Assembly (NCBI GenBank): GCA_009885995.1
Contig: VFJQ01000020.1
Span: 1 to 41,797 of the forward strand
Origin: Verrucomicrobiota bacterium
GTDB taxonomy: Bacteria; Verrucomicrobiota; Verrucomicrobiia; Chthoniobacterales; Chthoniobacteraceae
Direction: 5' to 3'
Length of the DNA: 41,797 nt
Shown here in pieces: positions 24,270-37,268 of this stretch (the first letter of the stretch is position 1; each line of letters starts with the position of its first letter). A program made the position numbers and the translations under genes. The notes below the pieces were generated by a model, which had not been told where the DNA came from, did not search any database, and saw only the letters and a program-made list of their open reading frames with translations.

Positions 24270-26392
24270 AGCGCTGGCTCGCCCTCGTCGCGCTGCACGG
24301 CGTCGTGCTTGGCGCCGGATTCGAGCCGCGCGGGCGCGTCCACATTCCCATCGGCGTGCCGGACACACGGGACACGTTGAAGACCTTCGTCGAAGCCGAG
24401 GGGAATTTCTCGCCCGGCTTCGGCACGTGCGGCGTGGCGTTCTGGATTTACGACGCGGACGCGGGACGCTTCTTCGCGCCGACGATGGACGACGTGCCGC
24501 ACACGCGCGGCCTGCTCGCGCCGGGCGTGCTCGTGCCGTGGACCTCGTGGAAGGCGGGCGCCATCGCGATGCGCAGCGAAGTCTGCCACGTGCTGCGCAG
24601 CGAGACGCACGTCGTCGGCGCGCGCGTGCGGCTCACGAACACCGGCGCCGAGGAAAAGCGCGTCTCACTTTTCGCCGCCGTGACCGCGCTCGGCGCGGCG
24701 GGTGCGCCGCTCAGCGAGGTGCGCATCGAGGGCGATGCGATCTTCGCGGGCCGCGAGCCGATGCTCATCTCCGCCACGAAGCCCGACGGCGGTGAAGCGC
24801 CCGCGCCTTCCGCCGAGGACACGCCGCTACCGATCGAGAAGCTGCCGCCGAATCCCGGGATCAAGATGACCGGTGAAAACGCAAGCGCCGCGCTGCGCTT
24901 CGAGGTCGCGCTCGCGCCGGGCGAAGTGAAGACGTTCGGCTTCGTGTGCCCGGTGCTGCACGGGCGCCGCGCTGCGCCGCACCTGTGGGACGGCGTGAGC
25001 GAATGGGCGCAGATGGACGACGCCGATCCGATCGTCGGCACGCAGGGTGCGCAGCAGCCGTCGCCCGGCGTGGATTTCTACCGCGCGATCAAGCCGGACG
25101 AGCTCTTCGCGGAGGCGGAGTCGTATTGGAAAAAGTTCCGCGGCGACGTGCAACTCGACCTGCCCGACCCGCGCTGGAGCGAGGCCTTCCACGCGATCAC
25201 CGCGCACGCCGCGATGTGCCTGAACGAAGGCGCACCCGACGCGGCGGTGATCAACTACAACGTCTTCAATCGCGACGGGGTCTATGTCGCGAACATGCTC
25301 CAGAAGACGGGCAACTTCCCGCTCGCCAGCGCGATCATCGACTACTTCCTCGCGCACCCTTTCAACGGCCGCCTGCAACCCGAAGCCGACAATCCCGGCC
25401 AGGTGCTGTGGCTCATCGGCGAACACTGGCGCTTCACCCGCGACCGCGCGTGGCTCGAAAACGCCTGGCCCAGTGCGAAGCGCATCGCCGCAATGATCGA
25501 ATACTACCGCACCACGCCCGAGCCGCATTGGGTGAGCGTGAACGGCATCGACTTCGGCGACCGCGTGCCCGACGGCGACCGGATGCGGCTCAAGCCGGGC
25601 GCGTGCGACGGGCATCACCCGGAATACACGGAAGCCTTCGACCTGGCCGGCCTGCGCGCCGCCGCGGCGCTCGCGGAGGAGGTGAATGACACCGCGACGC
25701 GCGAGAAGCTGACGGCGCTGATCGAGAAGCTCGCGCGCGCCTACGACGAGCGCTTTCTCCCGAAACTGCGCGAGCACGAATACGCAAACTACTGCGCGCT
25801 GTGGCCGTGCCGCCTCTACCCGCTCGGCGGCGAGATGTTCCGCGAGGTCGGCGCGCAGGCGCCGAAGTCGTGGCGCTACTTTCCGCTCGCCCTCGCGCAC
25901 CAAGGGCTGCTCGCGGGTAATCGCGACGCCGCTGCGGGCACGCTTGCACAGCACTTCGAGATCGACTCGATGCGCGGCTGGTATGCGCTCGACGAGGGCG
26001 GCCCCAGCGGGCCGGGCAACTGGGGCAAGGTGAAGACAAACTGGAAGGTGGAAAACAAGGGCCCAAAGGGTGTGGGCAGCTCGCACGCGATGCCGCACGG
26101 CTGGGCGATCGCCGAGATGCACCTGCTGCTGCGCGACGCACTGGTCTTTGAAGACGGCGAGCGGCTCGTGCTCTTCGCCGGCGTGCCGCCGGAGTGGTTC
26201 GCGAAGCCGATGCGGCTGCGCAATCTGCCGACGCACTTCGGATCGCTCACGGTCGACTGGACGCCGGACGAAGGGGGCGGCGTGCTGGCGGTCACGGGCG
26301 CGTCGGGATTGCGAGAAGTCATACTCCGAAACCTAGGCGGTGATCGCGCATTCACGGACTTCGCACGGCCGGTCACCGTCCGCCTTCGCTGA
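24266..26392 (+). CDS. Exported six-hairpin glycosidase-like protein
   Basis: The 708-residue protein starts at a GTG overlapping the previous stop (GTGA). The N-terminus (residues 1-17) is hydrophobic, a probable signal peptide. An N-terminal beta-sandwich (about 20-290) precedes an (alpha/alpha)6-barrel-like domain (about 300-640) with YNVFNRDGVYVANMLQKTG, NPGQVLWLIGEHWRFTRDRA, DGHHPEYTEAFDLAGLRAA and SSHAMPHGWAIAEMHLLLRD. A short C-terminal beta domain follows. This arrangement is that of six-hairpin glycoside hydrolases and related uncharacterised proteins. The exact GH family is not recognised; candidate acids lie in the barrel loops but cannot be fixed by eye. Operon context with a dehydrogenase and heme protein suggests oxidative glycan processing. 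Confidence 0.7.
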   Translation: MKRWLALVALHGVVLGAGFEPRGRVHIPIGVPDTRDTLKTFVEAEGNFSPGFGTCGVAFWIYDADAGRFFAPTMDDVPHTRGLLAPGVLVPWTSWKAGAIAMRSEVCHVLRSETHVVGARVRLTNTGAEEKRVSLFAAVTALGAAGAPLSEVRIEGDAIFAGREPMLISATKPDGGEAPAPSAEDTPLPIEKLPPNPGIKMTGENASAALRFEVALAPGEVKTFGFVCPVLHGRRAAPHLWDGVSEWAQMDDADPIVGTQGAQQPSPGVDFYRAIKPDELFAEAESYWKKFRGDVQLDLPDPRWSEAFHAITAHAAMCLNEGAPDAAVINYNVFNRDGVYVANMLQKTGNFPLASAIIDYFLAHPFNGRLQPEADNPGQVLWLIGEHWRFTRDRAWLENAWPSAKRIAAMIEYYRTTPEPHWVSVNGIDFGDRVPDGDRMRLKPGACDGHHPEYTEAFDLAGLRAAAALAEEVNDTATREKLTALIEKLARAYDERFLPKLREHEYANYCALWPCRLYPLGGEMFREVGAQAPKSWRYFPLALAHQGLLAGNRDAAAGTLAQHFEIDSMRGWYALDEGGPSGPGNWGKVKTNWKVENKGPKGVGSSHAMPHGWAIAEMHLLLRDALVFEDGERLVLFAGVPPEWFAKPMRLRNLPTHFGSLTVDWTPDEGGGVLAVTGASGLREVILRNLGGDRAFTDFARPVTVRLR

Positions 26393-26396
26393 GCGT

Positions 26397-26428
26397 GTGG
26401 ACTGCGGCAGCCTGCTGCCGCAGTCCAC
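26397..26428. repeat. Perfect 14-bp stem-loop after the glycosidase-like gene
   Basis: GTGGACTGCGGCAG (26397-26410) is followed after CCTG by its exact complement (26415-26428). It starts 4 bases after the stop of the upstream gene and 85 bases before the ThuA fusion gene. The following bases (GGACGGCTAAG) lack a T-run. It may act as an mRNA 3'-end protecting hairpin or be a copy of a genome-wide repeat. Confidence 0.75.
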
Positions 26429-26513
26429 GGACGGCTAAGATTCCAGCACTCCCGCGCTTGACTGACAGCCCGCCGCCGGGTCTGTCACAGCCCCTCCTTT
26501 TTCCCATCTCACC

Positions 26514-29500
26514 ATGATGCTCCGCACCACACTCCTCGTCCTCGCGCTCGCCACTCCACTGCTCGCGAAAACCCCCGACGGCAGGCCGCTCATCGTGATG
26601 ATCGCCGGCAAGCCTTCGCACGGCCCGGGTGAGCACGAGCACAACGCCGGCGTGCAGCTTCTCGCCAAGTGCCTCGCGCAAGGTGCGCCGCAGGTCGCAA
26701 CGAAGATCCACCTCAACGGCGAGTGGCCGGATGCGGCAGAACTCGCGCAGGCGGACACGGTCGTCATCTACTCCGACGGCGGTGGCGGACATCCGGCGGC
26801 GACGCCCGAGCGGCTCGCGGGGCTCGACAAGGAGATGCAGCGCGGGTGCGGTTTCCTCACGCTGCACTACGCGGTGGAAGTGGAGCGCAACGCGGGCGGG
26901 CCGCAGTTCCTCGACTGGCAGGGCGGCTACTTCGAGTCGTTCTACAGCGTGAACCCGCACTGGGTCGCGAATTTCTCCGAGTTGCCAAAGCACCCGATCA
27001 GCAATGGCGTGAAGCCGTTCAGCACACTCGACGAGTGGTATTACCACATGCGCTTCCGCGACGGGATGAAGGACGTGACGCCGATCCTCAGCGATCTGCC
27101 GCCGGCCTCGACACTCGCGCGTCCGGACGGACACCACTCGGGCAATCCGTATGTGCGCACGGCGGTCGCAGCAGGGCTGAAGCAGCACGTCGCGTGGGCG
27201 GCGACGCGGCCCGGCGGTGGGCGCGGGTTCGGATTCACGGGCGGGCATTTTCACAAGGGCTGGGCCAACGAAGACCAGCGCAGGCTCGTGCTGAACGCGA
27301 TCGTCTGGACCGCGCAGATCGAAGTGCCGGCGGCCGGCATCGCGTCGAAGATCACCGATGCGGACCTTGCGGCGAATCTCGACCCGAAGCAACCGCGCGG
27401 GCAGAAGCCAGCGGCGAAGCCCGCAGCAAAAGCCGCGGCGTCGAGCGGCAAGGCGCTTTTCACTTCGGAGAAAATTTTGCGCGGGCCGGTGGCGATCAAA
27501 GCCGACCTCAAGGGCGCGAAGGAACTGCACCTCGTCGTGACCGATGCGGGCGATGGGAAGACGGCGGATTGGGCGGACTGGATCGCGCCGGCGCTCATCA
27601 AGGCCGACGGTAGCAAAATCGCGCTCACTTCGCTCACGTGGAAGGCCGCGCAGCAAGGCGCCGGCGAGACGGAAAAGAACCGCAACTGCATGAAGCAGGG
27701 CATGAAGATCAAGGACGAGCGGCAGGCTGATGGGATCGGCACGCACGCGCCGTCGCTCATCTCGTATGATTTACCGGAAGGTGTGGTCGCCTTCGAGGCG
27801 CAGGGCGCGATCGACGACGGCGGGTTCAATCAAAACGGCGGCGCGAGCGTGGTCTTCGCCGTGTATGCGTCGAAGCCTGATGCGACGGTGCTGAAGCCTT
27901 CGGAAGAAAAGTCAGGCAAAGGTCCGGGCGTGTCACTCGGCTTCGCGGAGGCGAAAGCGAATATGAAGCAGTTCAAGACCGCCGACGGGCTGAGCGCGTC
28001 GCTCTTCGCGGCGGAGCCGCGCATCCAGAACCCGACGAACATCGACATCGACCCGCGTGGGCGCATCTGGGCGGTCGAGAACGTGAACTACCGCTCGGGC
28101 ATGAAGCAGTGGGGCGTCCTGCGCGAGGAGGGCGATCGCGTGGTGATCCTCGAAGACGCGAACGGCGACGGCGAAGCGGACACGGAGAAGACGTTCTGGC
28201 AGAGCCGCGAGCTGTTCAACGCGCTCGGCATCTGCGTGCTGCCGCAGGAGAAAGGCACGCAGGTCATCGTGAGCAGCGCGCCGAATGTGTGGCTGCTGAC
28301 CGACACCGACGGCGACGACAAGGCAGACAAGCAGGAGATCATCGCGAAGGTAAAAGGCAGCGCGGAGCACGATCACCAGGTCCACGCCTTCGTCTTCGGC
28401 GCGGATGGGAAGTTCTATTTCAACTGCGGCAACGAGAGCCGCGACCTGCTCGACGGGGACGGCAACTTCTTCACCGACCTCGCGGGCAACCGCACCGCCG
28501 CGGACGGCAAACCCTACCGCCAGGGCGTGGTCTTCCGGGCCGACCTCGTGAACGGCAAGCTCACCAACGTCGAGACGCTCGGCTGGAACTTCCGCAACAA
28601 CTACGAAGTCACCGCGGATTCGTTCGGCACGATGTGGCAGAGCGACAACGACGACGACGGCAACAAGGGCGTGCGGATCAACTACGTGATGCCCTTCGGA
28701 AACTACGGCTACACCGACGAGATGACCGGCGCGGGCTGGAAGATCGAACGGACGAATCTGGAGAGCGAAATCCCGCTGCGGCACTGGCACCAAAACGATC
28801 CCGGCACCGTGCCGAACCTGCTCCAGACCGGAGGCGGCTCGCCGACCGGCATCCTCGTGAATGAAGGCAGCGCGCTCGGGCCGAAGTTCGAGAACCAGCT
28901 CATCCACTGCGACGCCGGCCCGCGCACAGTGCGCGCGTATCCCGTCGAGGCGAACGGCGCGGGTTACAGCGCGACGATGGTCGATATCCTCACCAGCGAA
29001 GACCCGTGGTATCGCCCCAGCGACGTGGCGATCGCGCCCGACGGCTCGCTCGTCATCGCGGACTGGTATGATCCCGGCGTCGGCGGCCACAACATGGGCG
29101 ACAACGAGAAGGGCAAGATCCGCGGCCGCATCTACCGCGTCGCTCCGACCGGCACGAAGCTGAGCGCGCCCGCGGCGAAGTTCGACACCGCGGCGAATTG
29201 CGTCGCCGCGCTGCAATCGCCGAACCGCGCGACGGTGTATGTAGCGTGGCAGAAGCTCGCGAAGCTCGGCGCTTCCGCCGAACCCGACCTCGGGAAGCTG
29301 TGGAAGGACGGCGCGAACCCGCGCCACCGCGCTCGCGCCCTCGCGCTGCTGGCGCGGCTGCCGGGCAAGTCGGTCGATTACCTCAAGCAAGGCCTCACCG
29401 ACGCGAACAGCGACCTGCGCATCACCGCCATCCGACTCTGCACGACGCTCGCGCGGACCAAGCAGATCGAGACGCAGCCGCTCGAAGACGACCAGCAGCT

Positions 29501-30935
29501 CATGGCAAAACTCATGCGCGACCCGAACCCGCAGGTGCGCCGCGAGATTGCTGTGTCGCTGCACGGAGCGAAGGAAATCGCGCAGCTCTGGGCCGCGCTC
29601 GCGCAGCAGCATGACGGCAAGGACCGCTGGTATCTCGAAGCGCTCGGCATTGGCGCCGCGGGCAATGAGGACGCGTGCTTCGACGCGTGGCTCGCGATGG
29701 TCGGCGGTAATTGGAACACGCCCGCCGGGCGCGACATCATCTGGCGCATGCGCAGCGCGAAGGCGGCAGATTACCTCGCGAAGATCATCGCGGACCCAAC
29801 CGCGCAGGAAAAGCCGCGCTACCTGCGCTCGTTCGACTTTCTCCCCGCCTCACCCGAGAAGAATAAGGCGCTCGTCCAGCTCGCGACCGCGGGCAACGCC
29901 GCGGACGAGATCGTGCGCGAAGCGCTCGTGCGGCTGAAGGGCATCGACCTCAACGCCGAGCCCGCCGTCGCGAACGCGATCAAGGGCGCGCTGGAGAAGG
30001 CGAAGGGCACGCTGCAATTCGTCGAGCTCGTGCGCGACTTCGGCGTGAAGGGCCAAGGCGCAGCGGTGCTCGAGACGGCGGTGAAATTCGCGAACGATCC
30101 CGGCGCGAGCGATGCGCTGAAGGTCTTCTTTGCCGAAGCGAACTGGCAGCAGCTTCTCAACGACGTGCTCGCCACACCGCAAGCCACCAACGTCTTGAAC
30201 CTGCTCGGCACCGCCGGCGGCCCGCGCGGGTCGATCCGGCTCGGCGGCATCGCGGCCAGTGCGCAGCAGACGCCCGAGCTGCGGCAGGCCGCCGTGCGCG
30301 CGCTCGCCCGCACCGAGGCCGGCGCGCAGGTGCTCGTGAAGCTCGCCGACGACGGCAAGATCCCCGAGGATCTGAAACTCGCCGCCGCCAGCGCGCTCGC
30401 GCAGGTCCAATACGCGAGTCTCAGCGCTGCGATCGCGAAACACTTCCCGATGCCGAACGCGCTCGGTGGCCAGCCGCTCCCGCCGATCACCGAGTTGGTG
30501 AAACTGCCCGGCGACATCGCTAAGGGCAAAGCCATCGCGGAGCGCGCGGAGAGTTCATGCATCACCTGCCACCGCATCGGGGCGGTCGGCGTGGATGTCG
30601 GCCCCGCCTTGACCGAAATCGGCACGAAGCTGCCGCCCGCGGTGCTGTTCGAGTCGATCATCAACCCGAACGCCGGCGTGAGCATGGGCTTCGAGTCGTG
30701 GCAGTTCACGCTCAAGGACGGTGGCGCGGCGATGGGCATCATCCGCAGCGAGACAGCGACGGAAGTCATCCTCGCCCTGCCCGGCGGCGCGACGGTAAAG
30801 CTCGCGCGCGACAACATCGGGAAGCGCGAGAAGCTCGCGACGTCGTTGATGCCGAGCGGGCTGAACCAGGCGCTGAGCAAGGACGATCTCGTGAACCTCG
30901 TCGCGTATCTCAGCTCGCTGAAGGCTGCTAAGTAG
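26514..30935 (+). CDS. ThuA-NPCBM-propeller dehydrogenase-HEAT-c-heme fusion protein
   Basis: The 1473-residue exported protein has five modules: signal peptide (about 1-18); ThuA-like domain (about 24-270: PLIVMIAGKPSHGPGEHEHN, GFLTLHYAVE, GFGFTGGHFHKGW); Ala/Pro/Lys-rich linker (about 285-310); NPCBM-type galactose-binding domain (about 312-455, SEKILRGPVAIKADL, DWADWIAPALI). Then a PVC-type dehydrogenase propeller (about 484-875, DPRGRIWAVENVNYRSG, DGSLVIADWYDPGVGG), HEAT repeats (about 890-1320), and a heme domain with C-I-T-C-H near 1349-1353 ending DDLVNLVAYLSSL. ThuA is linked to 3-keto-disaccharide metabolism in rhizobial trehalose use. It may be a secreted or periplasmic sugar-oxidising machine. 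The frame is intact throughout; the substrate is unknown. Confidence 0.87.
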   Translation: MMLRTTLLVLALATPLLAKTPDGRPLIVMIAGKPSHGPGEHEHNAGVQLLAKCLAQGAPQVATKIHLNGEWPDAAELAQADTVVIYSDGGGGHPAATPERLAGLDKEMQRGCGFLTLHYAVEVERNAGGPQFLDWQGGYFESFYSVNPHWVANFSELPKHPISNGVKPFSTLDEWYYHMRFRDGMKDVTPILSDLPPASTLARPDGHHSGNPYVRTAVAAGLKQHVAWAATRPGGGRGFGFTGGHFHKGWANEDQRRLVLNAIVWTAQIEVPAAGIASKITDADLAANLDPKQPRGQKPAAKPAAKAAASSGKALFTSEKILRGPVAIKADLKGAKELHLVVTDAGDGKTADWADWIAPALIKADGSKIALTSLTWKAAQQGAGETEKNRNCMKQGMKIKDERQADGIGTHAPSLISYDLPEGVVAFEAQGAIDDGGFNQNGGASVVFAVYASKPDATVLKPSEEKSGKGPGVSLGFAEAKANMKQFKTADGLSASLFAAEPRIQNPTNIDIDPRGRIWAVENVNYRSGMKQWGVLREEGDRVVILEDANGDGEADTEKTFWQSRELFNALGICVLPQEKGTQVIVSSAPNVWLLTDTDGDDKADKQEIIAKVKGSAEHDHQVHAFVFGADGKFYFNCGNESRDLLDGDGNFFTDLAGNRTAADGKPYRQGVVFRADLVNGKLTNVETLGWNFRNNYEVTADSFGTMWQSDNDDDGNKGVRINYVMPFGNYGYTDEMTGAGWKIERTNLESEIPLRHWHQNDPGTVPNLLQTGGGSPTGILVNEGSALGPKFENQLIHCDAGPRTVRAYPVEANGAGYSATMVDILTSEDPWYRPSDVAIAPDGSLVIADWYDPGVGGHNMGDNEKGKIRGRIYRVAPTGTKLSAPAAKFDTAANCVAALQSPNRATVYVAWQKLAKLGASAEPDLGKLWKDGANPRHRARALALLARLPGKSVDYLKQGLTDANSDLRITAIRLCTTLARTKQIETQPLEDDQQLMAKLMRDPNPQVRREIAVSLHGAKEIAQLWAALAQQHDGKDRWYLEALGIGAAGNEDACFDAWLAMVGGNWNTPAGRDIIWRMRSAKAADYLAKIIADPTAQEKPRYLRSFDFLPASPEKNKALVQLATAGNAADEIVREALVRLKGIDLNAEPAVANAIKGALEKAKGTLQFVELVRDFGVKGQGAAVLETAVKFANDPGASDALKVFFAEANWQQLLNDVLATPQATNVLNLLGTAGGPRGSIRLGGIAASAQQTPELRQAAVRALARTEAGAQVLVKLADDGKIPEDLKLAAASALAQVQYASLSAAIAKHFPMPNALGGQPLPPITELVKLPGDIAKGKAIAERAESSCITCHRIGAVGVDVGPALTEIGTKLPPAVLFESIINPNAGVSMGFESWQFTLKDGGAAMGIIRSETATEVILALPGGATVKLARDNIGKREKLATSLMPSGLNQALSKDDLVNLVAYLSSLKAAK

Positions 30936-31005
30936 CGCACGTCCGAGACCCTTTGCGCCCTTGCCCCGGGCGGCACCTCCACCTCGGCGACGGCGGTCTT
31001 CACGT

Positions 31006-31021
31006 CCGCACGGTTGTGCGG
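31006..31021. repeat. Short hairpin upstream of the second cytochrome gene
   Basis: CCGCAC-GGTT-GTGCGG is a perfect 6-bp stem with a 4-base loop in the 154-bp gap between the ThuA fusion gene and the next cytochrome gene. There is no T-run. The rest of this gap is C-rich and shows no gene; a promoter cannot be assigned by eye. Confidence 0.4.
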
Positions 31022-31089
31022 TGAGAGCAGCATCGGACAAAACGCGCGCCTATTGCTTCGCAGGTGCCGTGGGTAATGCTGAGCGCCCC

Positions 31090-34067
<2,978 letters not shown>

Positions 34068-34071
<4 letters not shown>

Positions 34072-37000
34072 ACCACATCCTCATCGCTCTCCTCACCGCC
34101 ACGCCTGCCTTCGCCGGCACCGTGTCCTTCAATCGCGACATCCGGCCGATCTTCTCGGACACCTGCTTCCAGTGCCACGGCCCCGACGAAGCGGAGCGCA
34201 AAGCCAAGCTGCGGCTCGATGTGCGCGACAGCGCGATCCAGCCCGCGAAGTCCGGCTCCATAGCGATCGTGCCGGGCAAGCCGGATGAGAGCGAGGTGAT
34301 CGCGCGCCTCACCACCACGGATAAGGACGACGTGATGCCACCGCCGAAGCTGCACAAGCCGATCAAGCCCGAGCAACTCGCGCTCGTGCGCAAATGGATT
34401 ACCGAGGGCGCGGAGTATCAGGGACATTGGGCGTTCATCAAACCGGAGCGGCCTGCGGGGGCAGGAATCGATCACTTCATCCGCGCGCGGCTCACACATG
34501 AGAAGCTCACACCTTCTCCCGAAGCCGATAAGACCACGCTCATCCGTCGCGCATCGCTCGATCTCACCGGCATCCCGCCGACGCCGCAGGAAGTCGATGC
34601 GTTCGTCGCGGACCAATCGCCGGCCGCCTTCGAGAAGGTCGTCGATCGTTTGCTGGCGTCGCCGCGTTACGGCGAGGTGATGTCGCAGCAGTGGCTCGAC
34701 TTCGCGCGCTATGCGGACAGCAACGGCTTCCAAAGCGACACGTCGCGGCAGATGTGGCCTTGGCGCGATTGGGTCATCGGCGCCTACAACCGCAACCTGA
34801 CGTTCGATCAATTCACGATCGAACAACTCGCCGGCGACTTGCTGCCGAATGCGACGCGCGAGCAGATCACCGCGACCGGCTTCAACCGCAATCATCGGCT
34901 CAACGGCGAAGGCGGGCGCATCGTCGAGGAGTGGTTCGCGGAGACGGTGATCGATCGCGTGGAGACCACCGGCCTTACATGGCTCGCGCTCACGTTCAAC
35001 TGCTGCCGCTGCCACGATCACAAGTTCGACCCCATCACGCAGAAGGAGTTCTACCAGCTCTTCGCCTACTTCAATTCGAGCGACGAGAACGGTGTGCTCG
35101 ATGATTTCGGCGGAGCAGGCGTGACGCGGCGCGGCGGGAACTCGCGCCCGGTGCTGGCGCTCACGACGCACGAGCAGGACGCGCAGATTGCGAAGCAGGA
35201 GAAGGCCGTGGCCGATGCCACCGCGCGCGTCGGCGCTGCGGCGAAGGAACTCGCGGCGGCGCAGGCGGAGTGGGAGCCGAAGTTCCGCAGCCAGTTGGGC
35301 AAGGATTTCAAGGCGTGGACGATGCTCGAGCCGAAGGAGGTGCGCAGCGACGGCGGCGCGATCTTTGAGCGACAGCCCGACGGCTCGTGGCTCGCGACGG
35401 GGGTGAATCCGCCGTTCGACCAGTATCTCGTCGTCGCGCCGATCGCGGAGGGCAGCTTCAGCGGACTGCTGCTCGAGGTGTTCCCCGATCCGTCGCTGCC
35501 GAACCAGAGCCTCGGCCGCAACTCGAACGGCAACTTCGTGCTCACCGACGTGATCGCCGAGATCACAGCACCGGGGATGGAGAAGCCGCTCGTGGCGACG
35601 TTCACGCGCGCGGAGGCGGACTACAATCAGAAGGGCTACGAGGTGAAATTGATCGTCGAGGCGAAGGCGAAAGGCCGCCGCGGTGAGAAGAAGCGCCAGG
35701 GCTGGGCGATCGACGGGCCGACGAAACGCGAGCAGCGGAAGGCGATGTTTGTCACGTCCGCGCCGCTCACGATGCCGGCGAATGCGACGCTGCGCGTGAC
35801 GCTCCGCCACGACTCGATCGCGAACCACAACATCGGCCGCTTCCGTCTCTCCTCCTCATCGCTCTCACCCACGGCGGTGAAGCTCGACGGCGCGAAAGTT
35901 CCGCCGTCCATCATCGCCGCGCTCGAGATCGCGCCCACCGCTCGCACGCCGGCGCAGCGCACGGAGTTGGCGAAGTTCTACCGCGAGAACACGGACAACC
36001 CAGTGAAGCGCGCGGAGGCCGCAGTCGCCGCGGCGAAGAAGGCGCTCGATGGCATCTTCGCAAACGTGCAGACGACGATGGTGATGCAGGAACTGCCGCA
36101 GCCGCGCGAGGCGCGCATCCTCAACCGCGGCGAATACGACAAGCCCGGCGACGTGGCGCCGCGGGGACTGCCCGCCGCACTTCCACCGCTGCCCGCCGGC
36201 GCTCCGAACGACCGGCTCGGCTTTGCGAAGTGGCTCGTGAGCGGCGAGCACCCGCTCACCGCGCGCGTGTGGGTGAATCGCGCGTGGGAGAAGTTCTTCG
36301 GCATGGGGCTCGTGAAGACATCTGAGAATCTCGGTTCGCAGGCGGAGTGGCCGAGTCATCCCGAGTTGGTGGATTGGCTCGCGACGGAATTCGTGCGGCT
36401 CAAGTGGGACATGAAGGCGATGCAGCGACTCATCGTGACGAGCGCGACGTATCGGCAATCTTCGCGTGTGACCGAGGAGCATCTCGCGAAGGATCCCGAG
36501 AACCGCCTGCTCGCCCGCGCGCCGCGCCTGCGCCTGCCTGCGGAGACGCTGCGCGACCAGGCGCTCGCGATCAGCGGACTGCTCGTCGAGAAGATCGGCG
36601 GGCCAAGCGTGCGGCCTTACATGCCCGAGGGCGTGTGGGACGAGACGAGCAAATACGGCGACCTGCGCGGCTACAAAGCCGACGCGGGCGACGCGCTCTA
36701 CCGGCGCACGCTCTACACGATCTGGAAGCGCACCGCCGCGCCGCCGACGATGCTGATGTTCGACTCGCCGAGCCGCGAGATCTGCACCGTGAAGCGCTCG
36801 CGCACCAACACGCCGCTACAAGCGCTCTCGCTGCTCAACGAAGTGACCTACGTCGAAGCCGCGCGCGCGTTCGCGCAGCGGATGATCGCCGAGGGCGGCG
36901 CGACGCCGGAGCAGCGCATCGCGTGGGCCTTCGAGCGCGCGACTGGGCGGCAGCCGAGCAACGACGAGGTGAAGGTGCTCGCCGCTGGGCTCAATAGCCG

Positions 37001-37151
37001 GCTCACCAAATACAACCAGCAGCCCGACGCGGCCGCGAAGCTCACGACCGTCGGCGCGATGAAGGCGGCTGGCGCTCCCGCCGAACTCGCCGCCTACACG
37101 CTCACGGCGAATGTGCTGCTCAACCTCGATGAAGTCATCACCCGTGAGTAG
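34068..37151 (+). CDS. PSCyt1-DUF1549-(galactose-binding-like)-DUF1553 cytochrome protein, second of tandem pair
   Basis: The 1027-residue protein begins at a GTG overlapping the previous stop. Its signal peptide (about 1-16, ending TPAFAG) leads into PSCyt1 with C-F-Q-C-H near residue 33. DUF1549 (about 125-340) has RASLDLTGIPPTPQEVDAF, QQWLDFARYADSNGF and a second heme-like C-C-R-C-H near 312 in TFNCCRCHDHKFDPIT. A coiled stretch (about 365-400) precedes a beta-rich insert (about 430-620) and DUF1553 (about 700-1025, NRAWEKFFGMGLVKTSENLG, KRSRTNTPLQALSLLNEVTY). It is the long form of the family. Pairing of two such cytochromes in one coupled unit, followed by two DUF1501 genes, suggests two parallel cytochrome/DUF1501 couples or a hetero-complex. 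Confidence 0.9.
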
Positions 37152-37161
37152 CCGACACCTC

Positions 37162-37248
37162 GAAAGCGGCGATGCTCGCTGCAGTCCAAAGCGGCTTCGC
37201 CGCGTAATAGCCGAAGGCTTTGGAGTGCGGCGAGCATCGCCGCTCTTC
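37162..37248. repeat. Three-armed palindromic repeat (AAGCGGCGATGCTCGC type)
   Basis: The outer arms (about 37162-37191 and 37218-37248) pair over roughly 30 bases with about three mismatches and share GCGGCGATGCTCGC and its complement. Inside are two small hairpins: GCGGC-TTC-GCCGC (37191-37203) and AGCC-GAA-GGCT (37209-37219). The whole could form a clover-like structure. It fills the 117-bp gap between the second cytochrome gene and the first DUF1501 gene, which are co-directional. Confidence 0.82.
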
Positions 37249-37268
37249 GACGCAAAGTTGAACAACCG

